Of a stretch of 5,600 nucleotides of DNA, positions 1-4,041 are shown piece by piece. The stretch's first letter is position 1. Every line of letters starts with the position of its first letter. The stretch is taken from assembly GCA_900550825.1 (NCBI GenBank), contig URTZ01000134.1:1-5600 (forward strand). Reading direction: 5' to 3'. Source of the stretch: an uncultured Collinsella sp. GTDB taxonomy: Bacteria > Actinomycetota > Coriobacteriia > Coriobacteriales > Coriobacteriaceae. The position numbers and the translations under genes were made by a program. The notes under the pieces were generated by a model. That model was not told the DNA's origin and did no database searches. It saw nothing but the letters and a program-made list of their open reading frames with translations.

Positions 1-1046
1 TTTTGCCCTACGCTTGTCTGGGCGTTGCCTGCGCCGGCCTGCTCTATCCGGTGCTGGCAGCGCTGTTCCGCGCCTTTGGCGCCAAGCGCGTCATGCGCTT
101 CTTCCCGCCGGTGGTGACCGGTCCCATCGTCATTTCCATCGGCCTGATCTTGGCAAGCTCTGCTATCGCCAACTGCCAGACCAATTGGCTTGTTGCCGTT
201 GTCGCTGTGGCCGTGATCGTCATCTGCAATATTTGGGGGCGCGGCATGGTCAAGATCGTGCCGATTTTGCTGGGCGTTGTGGTGAGCTATGCCGTTGCGG
301 CCGCGCTGGGCGAGGTCGACTTCTCTGGCGTCGCAGCCGCCCCCTGGGTTGGCTTGCCCGTCGTGTGGGACAACACCGTGTTTGCGCTCTTTGGACCGCA
401 GTTCGATAGCGGTCTTGCCACGACGGCCATCATCACCATCATGCCGCTGGCCTTTGCAACTATGATCGAGCATATCGGCGATATCTCCGCCATTGGCTCT
501 ACCTGCGAACGCAATTACATTGCCGATCCCGGTCTGCACCGTACCCTGCTCGGCGATGGCCTGGCGACCATCTTGGCATCGCTCTTTGGCGCCCCCGCCA
601 ATACGACGTATGGCGAGAACACCGGCGTGCTTGCCTTGACGCGTGTGTTCGACCCGCGTGTGATTCGCATTGCCGCCTGCTGCGCCATTGTGCTTTCGTT
701 CTGCCCCAAGTTTGCTGCGGTGATTGCCGCCATGCCGGCGTGCGTTATCGGCGGTGTGTCGCTCGTGCTCTACGGCATGATTAGCGCCGTTGGCGTGCGT
801 AACCTCATCGAGAACCAGGTTGATTTCCAGAACAACCGCAACGTGCTGGTGGCGGCTCTGGTGCTCGTGCTTTCGCTCGGCATTGCCTACAGTACCGCCG
901 GTGCCATCGTGCTGGAGCTGGGCGGCGTGACGATTTCGCTTTCGGGCCTTGCCGTGGGCTCGCTGGTGGGCATTGTGCTCAACGCCATCCTGCCCGGTAA
1001 CGACTTTGAGTTCGATACTTCCGAGCTTGAGGAGACTGCTGAATAG
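1..1046 (+). CDS. uraA: Uracil permease, NCS2 (nucleobase:cation symporter-2) family, 5' truncated by the window edge
   Basis: Integral membrane protein expected to import uracil (possibly also xanthine) with protons for pyrimidine salvage. The reading frame is open from the first complete codon at base 3, and the TTG there is probably not the start. Against full-length UraA/PyrP proteins (about 430 residues), roughly 80 N-terminal residues are missing. Visible residues, counted from base 3: FPPVVTGP at 34-41, typical of the family; the substrate-site segment EHIGD at 156-160; PGLHRTLLGDGLAT at 176-189; TTYGENTGV at 201-209, with Glu205. Glu156 and Glu205 align with the uracil-binding glutamates of E. 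coli UraA (Glu241 and Glu290). Asp160 stands where UraA has His245, a variant I associate with clostridial-type relatives. Several hydrophobic helices separate these motifs, and the protein ends in an acidic tail. The stop is TAG at 1044-1046, followed directly by a strong hairpin. The family is clear; the uracil versus xanthine preference is inferred. Confidence 0.93.
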   Translation, partial: LPYACLGVACAGLLYPVLAALFRAFGAKRVMRFFPPVVTGPIVISIGLILASSAIANCQTNWLVAVVAVAVIVICNIWGRGMVKIVPILLGVVVSYAVAAALGEVDFSGVAAAPWVGLPVVWDNTVFALFGPQFDSGLATTAIITIMPLAFATMIEHIGDISAIGSTCERNYIADPGLHRTLLGDGLATILASLFGAPANTTYGENTGVLALTRVFDPRVIRIAACCAIVLSFCPKFAAVIAAMPACVIGGVSLVLYGMISAVGVRNLIENQVDFQNNRNVLVAALVLVLSLGIAYSTAGAIVLELGGVTISLSGLAVGSLVGIVLNAILPGNDFEFDTSELEETAE

Positions 1047-1064
1047 CAGCTGCGTTCAGCCAAA

Positions 1065-1110
1065 TTAAAAATGGCGTCCATGCGTATGTACGCGTGGGCG
1101 CCATTTTTAA
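1065..1110. terminator. Bidirectional intrinsic terminator between convergent genes
   Basis: A long inverted repeat has arms at 1067-1086 and 1089-1108, and the flanking TT/AA bases extend the symmetry to 1065-1110. On the + strand the only imperfections are two G-U wobbles; on the - strand these become A-C mismatches. The stem starts with an A-run and ends with a T-run, so both transcripts finish in a U-tract. The hairpin begins about 18 bases after the permease stop. The esterase stop codon on the - strand (1107-1109) lies inside the outer stem, so it serves both converging genes. Confidence 0.88.
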
Positions 1111-1772
1111 TGCGTCAGTATCCAGTGGATGCCGCGTGCCATGCGCAGGTCAGTTTGGGCAAAGTGATTGCCGGGGTTGAGCTCCAGCGTTGTTGGAATG
1201 CCGCGCTCGACGAGCAACGCTTCCATCGCGCGTGTGTCGCCGAGTACATGCCGCATCATGCGGTTGGGCGTCTTGGTTTCCTTTTTACCGAGTGACAGAT
1301 AGACGGCGTCGGGCGTAGTTGTCATCGTGCGCTCGCGCGCGTAGTCGATAAAGCCGGGGAACCACAGCGACCCCGATGCACTCGCCGCGCGCTCAAAGAC
1401 ATCTGTTTGCCAAAGTGCCCACAGTGCAAAAAGACCCGCCAAGGAGTAGCCGGCAACGCCGCGCCAGGCGGGCGGTTGCGGGAGCGATGATTCGGCCTCT
1501 GGGATTATGTGCTTCAACAACTCGTCAAGAAAACCAGCAGCCTGTCCGCCAAAGGGCTCGGCATCTCGTATAGTTCCGTCGCATTCCCAGGGGCTCAGCT
1601 CGTGATTCCAATCGAGCCCTCCAATGGCGACAAGGGTGAACGGCGGGCAGTCGAGCTCTCGGCAGCGCTCGTAGACTTCATTACCGTCGCCCATAACCAC
1701 GGGAAGATAGATGACTGGTGCGCTTTCGGCATGCTGTGCATGAACGGTTATCTGCTTTTGATGCGCTTCCAT
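1107..1772 (-). CDS. Alpha/beta-hydrolase, putative esterase (Fes/esterase-D-like fold)
   Basis: Predicted cytoplasmic serine hydrolase of 221 residues in the putative-esterase group (enterochelin-esterase/esterase-D-like); the substrate is unknown. The nucleophile elbow GYSLAG is at residues 108-113, with Ser110 as nucleophile. The probable catalytic His is His203 in PGNHF near the C-terminus. The acid is less certain: Glu165 in GKKETKT or Asp179 in LGDT are candidates. A glycine-rich AIGGLDWNHE segment at 49-58 follows an early beta strand and could form the oxyanion region. I see no signal peptide or membrane segment. I chose the ATG at 1770-1772 because GAGAGAAG lies 6 bases upstream. The longer frame opens with GTG at 1820, has no visible ribosome binding site and adds an unconserved-looking leader. 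The gene is downstream of, and co-oriented with, the two surface-protein genes, but a terminator separates them. It converges on the permease and shares its terminator. Confidence 0.82.
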   Translation of the reverse strand: MEAHQKQITVHAQHAESAPVIYLPVVMGDGNEVYERCRELDCPPFTLVAIGGLDWNHELSPWECDGTIRDAEPFGGQAAGFLDELLKHIIPEAESSLPQPPAWRGVAGYSLAGLFALWALWQTDVFERAASASGSLWFPGFIDYARERTMTTTPDAVYLSLGKKETKTPNRMMRHVLGDTRAMEALLVERGIPTTLELNPGNHFAQTDLRMARGIHWILTH

Positions 1773-1778
1773 GACGGG

Positions 1779-1786
1779 CTTCTCTC
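1779..1786 (-). promoter_or_regulatory. Ribosome binding site deciding the esterase start
   Basis: On the - strand GAGAGAAG stands 6 bases before the ATG at 1772. It resembles the Shine-Dalgarno consensus, and no comparable site precedes the in-frame GTG at 1820. It therefore favours the shorter 221-residue protein. Confidence 0.6.
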
Positions 1787-1880
1787 GGCGTTGTGATATC
1801 GACGGCCCCCATTGTCGCACGCCGGCTCATGCAGGTTGGGCTAGACCAAAGACAATCTCGTGCATACCCTGCGGACGCAT

Positions 1881-1922
1881 ATGGAAAACGCCACCGCCGG
1901 AGGGGAGCTCGGCGGTGGCGTT
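1881..1922 (-). terminator. Rho-independent terminator of the downstream surface-protein gene
   Basis: A perfect 13-bp GC-rich stem has arms at 1887-1899 and 1910-1922 around a 10-base loop. Read on the - strand it is followed by a short T-run (GTTTTCC). It lies about 58 bases after the stop codon at 1980-1982. The + strand side has only a weak T-run, so the main direction is minus. Confidence 0.85.
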
Positions 1923-1979
1923 GTTAAACGGTGCTGGGACTCGGGGCCTTCGCGGGAGCTGCCATGTGCGCAGAGGCGT

Positions 1980-3770
1980 CTAAGAGCGCTTGCGGCTCGC
2001 CATGGTGCCTGCGGCGATAGCGGCTGTTCCCGCAAGGACGGTTGCCACGATGGCCGCACCCGAGGTGTCGCCGGTTGCCGCGAGCACGCCGGTAGTCTTG
2101 GCTTTCGTGATTGAAGCCGCAACGGCCTTGGTCGGCTTTGAGCCCTCAGGCTTGGGGTTCTGCTTGGACTCCGCGGGCTTGCTTTCTGCGGGCTTGGTCT
2201 CGTCGGGCTTGGGGTCTTCCGGCTTGGCTACCTCGGGAGGTGCGATGGTCGTACTTTTGGCGACTGCTTTGATATAGAGGGAGTCGACCGTGGCGTCGCC
2301 CGTGCCGATGGCTTGGCCTGCCTCGTAGATGCCGTCACGGAGCTTGCGATAGTCAATGACCTTGCCGCCTTCGGGCGTCTGGATGGCGGCGTTCTCAATC
2401 TTGATGGTGCCGATTGTCTTGCCGTCAGCGCTCATGGCACGGGCAAAGATTGCCGCTGTATCTCCTTCGGCCGTTACCTTGCTGCGGATGATCGAGATGA
2501 CTGCGGGTGTGACGCCCTCGCTGGTCTGGGCGATGATGCCGATGTTCTCGCCTTGGGGCTCGGGGCTCGTCTCACCATCTTGGTTTTCGCTGTAGGGGAT
2601 GGGGCCGTCGCCGTTCTCGACATAGCGGGCTATGGCCTTGACAACGGAGTCGCTGATGTAGATGTGGACACCCTCCTCGTTGGGTCGATCGTTTCTGGTG
2701 GAGAATGCAGCCGAAACCTCGCCTTCCGCAAACGCGTCCACGGTGGAGCCGTTCTTGACGACGATATCGTCTTGGTAGGTGAAGAGGGCAATGGCGTCAC
2801 CGTATCTGCCTTTACTTGCGCGGACTGTCACGTTTGCATGATCGAGTGTGATGCCCTTGTGGGCATAGACGCCATATTCAACACCGTTTGCGTTGAGGGA
2901 GGCGTTTGTGGCTGCGAGGCTGCCCTTGGCCTCGACGGCGGCGTCTTTCTCGGAGCTCGCCTTGACCTGGCTGCCGTCCGAGATATTGATGTTGCCGCCG
3001 CTCCAAATGGCCTCACCATCGGCTGAGCTTGCCTCGACTGTGCCGCCACCCTTGATGGTGAGGTTCTTGTCGGTTCCGATACCCTTGTCCTTGGTAGCCC
3101 TGGCGGTGACGGCCCCGCTGTCGTCAATCGTGATATTGCCGTTTGCCCTGATGCCATCCGATACGCCCGTGGCGTTGACGTTGCCCGAACCTTTGATAGC
3201 GAGATCACCTCCGGCATTGATGGCATCAAACCCAGTGCTCGTGGCGTTGACGGATCCGGCTCCGTCGATGTTGATATTACCCGTGGAGAGGATAGCGTCC
3301 TCAGTAGATGTCACGCTGAGCGTGCTGCCCGCGTCGCCTTGGATATTGAGCTCGGCGTTCTCATTCTTGCCATGATAAGCCTTGATACCTTCGATCCAGT
3401 CGGCAGTGACGATGTTGTTTCCCGAGTAATTCACGTTGAGCTTGCCTGCGGCCTGGATCTCGCCGCCGTTATAGTTGTTGAGCTTCAAGTCGTCGGCGCC
3501 GTCCCACGACCAGGTGCCGGTCTCGTCGCCCGCCGCAGTGCCGGCGTTGTATTTGGTTTCGCCGACCTTGACCCATTCCGCCGCGAGCGAGACGCTCGGC
3601 ATGAGCAGCGAGCTCACCGTGAGCGCGCACACGGCGCCTACGACGATGCGGCGCGTCACGCGGCGCCAGCTGCCGTGCGCGAGTCCTATGCGACGGCGAA
3701 CGTCGGGTTCGGCAACATGGGTTCCGGCGGTAGTGTCATTGCGTTTGGGGGTCGTGAACAAGGCTGCCAT
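1980..3770 (-). CDS. Sortase-anchored, secreted beta-helix repeat surface protein (carbohydrate-binding-domain-like), complete copy
   Basis: Predicted cell-wall-anchored surface protein of 596 residues. Layout: a basic leader (1-41); a signal-peptide core at about 42-60, with likely cleavage after Ala63 or Ala64 (VSLAAEW); a conserved opening segment with GTWSWDGADD at about 85-94 and NYNGG just after; a ladder of about 24-residue repeats at roughly 150-320; a second beta-rich region to about 505; a Pro/Lys/Glu-rich wall-spanning linker at about 511-548; then LAATGD at 563-568, a hydrophobic helix and the RKRS tail, i.e. an LPXTG-like sorting signal with Ala for Pro. The ladder resembles the parallel beta-helix polysaccharide-binding proteins of the Cthe_2159 type; ligand and role (adhesion, glycan binding) are inferred. 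The ATG at 3768-3770 is chosen because GGGAG lies 5 bases upstream. The frame is open further, to an ATG at 3932, but that lies in the loop of the upstream gene's terminator. A close paralogue lies directly upstream. Confidence 0.85.
   Translation of the reverse strand: MAALFTTPKRNDTTAGTHVAEPDVRRRIGLAHGSWRRVTRRIVVGAVCALTVSSLLMPSVSLAAEWVKVGETKYNAGTAAGDETGTWSWDGADDLKLNNYNGGEIQAAGKLNVNYSGNNIVTADWIEGIKAYHGKNENAELNIQGDAGSTLSVTSTEDAILSTGNINIDGAGSVNATSTGFDAINAGGDLAIKGSGNVNATGVSDGIRANGNITIDDSGAVTARATKDKGIGTDKNLTIKGGGTVEASSADGEAIWSGGNINISDGSQVKASSEKDAAVEAKGSLAATNASLNANGVEYGVYAHKGITLDHANVTVRASKGRYGDAIALFTYQDDIVVKNGSTVDAFAEGEVSAAFSTRNDRPNEEGVHIYISDSVVKAIARYVENGDGPIPYSENQDGETSPEPQGENIGIIAQTSEGVTPAVISIIRSKVTAEGDTAAIFARAMSADGKTIGTIKIENAAIQTPEGGKVIDYRKLRDGIYEAGQAIGTGDATVDSLYIKAVAKSTTIAPPEVAKPEDPKPDETKPAESKPAESKQNPKPEGSKPTKAVAASITKAKTTGVLAATGDTSGAAIVATVLAGTAAIAAGTMASRKRS
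2067..2084 (-). other. Sortase recognition motif LAATGD (complete copy)
   Basis: Codons CTC GCG GCA ACC GGC GAC encode LAATGD. A stretch of about 22 mostly hydrophobic, Ala-rich residues and the terminal SRKRS follow. The motif, hydrophobic helix and basic tail are the standard order of a wall-sorting signal. The expected Pro at the second position is Ala. Confidence 0.75.
2811..3299 (-). repeat. Array of about seven 24-residue (about 72-bp) beta-helix rungs, complete copy
   Basis: Within the protein a unit of the form D-[AG]-I-x(4)-G-N-[IL]-x-I-x-G-x-G-x-V-x-A-[ST] recurs. The G-N-I/L position falls at residues 166, 190, 213, 237, 261, 285 and 307, i.e. steps of 24, 23, 24, 24, 24 and 22. 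Units are similar but not identical in sequence, as expected of stacked coils of a right-handed parallel beta-helix rather than of a recent DNA tandem expansion. Array ends are approximate. Confidence 0.75.
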
Positions 3771-3775
3771 GGTTG

Positions 3776-3780
3776 CTCCC
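3776..3780 (-). promoter_or_regulatory. Ribosome binding site deciding the start of the complete surface-protein gene
   Basis: On the - strand GGGAG is 5 bases before the ATG at 3770. The in-frame ATG at 3788 has no such site, and the one at 3932 lies inside a terminator, so 3770 is the best start. Confidence 0.7.
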
Positions 3781-3907
3781 GTTCTCATAGGGCCTATACG
3801 GCTAGGTTCAGCGTATCTGCTGGATGTTGCCGGCGGTAGTGCCGTTTGGAGGGCAAAATGGCCAAAATGGGGGAGAAATAGGCCGCACGCCGGCGCAGGG
3901 ACCAACG

Positions 3908-3948
3908 CTAAAAGAAAAGCGCGGGGCCGCATGGCGACTCCGCGCTTT
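3908..3948 (-). terminator. Rho-independent terminator of the upstream surface-protein copy
   Basis: A perfect 9-bp stem has arms at 3916-3924 and 3940-3948 (AAAGCGCGG and its complement) with a 15-base loop. Read on the - strand it is followed by CTTTTCTTTT, a good U-tract. It lies about 95 bases after the stop of the upstream copy at 4042-4044. Its loop contains the ATG at 3932 that would otherwise open an extended frame of the next gene. Confidence 0.8.
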
Positions 3949-4041
3949 ATTGTTCAGCTTTTGCAGCCTTGCCCTTACGCTACGAAGAAGTAGACGGGGA
4001 AGGCAAGGGCTGCGATCCACCCGTCCTGTGCGAAAAAGTGT

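Larger units (their letters stand above)
1773..1979. other. Intergenic region between the surface-protein gene and the esterase
   Basis: This 207-base gap contains the terminator of the surface-protein gene (1881-1922) and, nearer the esterase, presumably its promoter. On the - strand the stretch between the terminator and the esterase contains TTGTCT and GACAAT boxes, but not at a convincing -35/-10 spacing, so I do not call a promoter. Reading frames here on either strand lack start signals and protein-like composition. Confidence 0.55.
3771..4041. other. Intergenic region between the two paralogous surface-protein genes
   Basis: This 271-base gap holds, in - strand order, a 3' untranslated stretch with an imperfect stem (3963-4013), the terminator of the upstream copy (3908-3948) and then the promoter/leader of the complete copy. 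In the leader TATAGG (3793-3798 on the complement) is a possible -10 box giving a very short leader, but no TTGACA-like -35 is visible. A tandem CAAAATGG pair lies at 3854-3870, and a small palindrome ATAGGGCCTAT at 3787-3797. I see no protein gene here. Confidence 0.55.

Noticed and set aside
14..409. + strand frame of 131 codons inside the permease
   Set aside because: It is an out-of-frame shadow rich in Arg and Cys; the permease frame is clearly the coding one.
1811..1856. ATTGTC and GACAAT inverted pair as an operator or promoter
   Set aside because: The arms are only 6 bases and 34 bases apart, and the flanking sequence does not extend the symmetry. This is likely chance.
1841..2122. 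- strand frame of 93 codons downstream of and overlapping the surface gene's 3' end in another frame
   Set aside because: It overlaps the LAATGD-coding end of the real gene and the terminator hairpin. It is rich in Arg/Pro/Ser, as is typical of an out-of-frame reading of GC-rich DNA.
2313..3026. Long + strand open frame (about 237 codons) antisense to the complete surface protein; a similar one at 4240-4857
   Set aside because: Both mirror the repeat-rich coding sequence of the opposite strand. The composition is a by-product of GC-rich codons, and the two frames resemble each other only because the sense genes do. No ribosome binding site or known domain was seen.
2811..3299. The 72-bp periodic DNA as a CRISPR array or recent tandem repeat
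   Set aside because: Units are not identical at DNA level and there are no constant repeats with unique spacers. The periodicity is explained by the protein beta-helix rungs.
3339..3993. Overlapping + strand frames across the intergenic region and the start of the complete surface gene
   Set aside because: They run antisense through the signal-peptide codons and the terminator, and show no domain or start signal.
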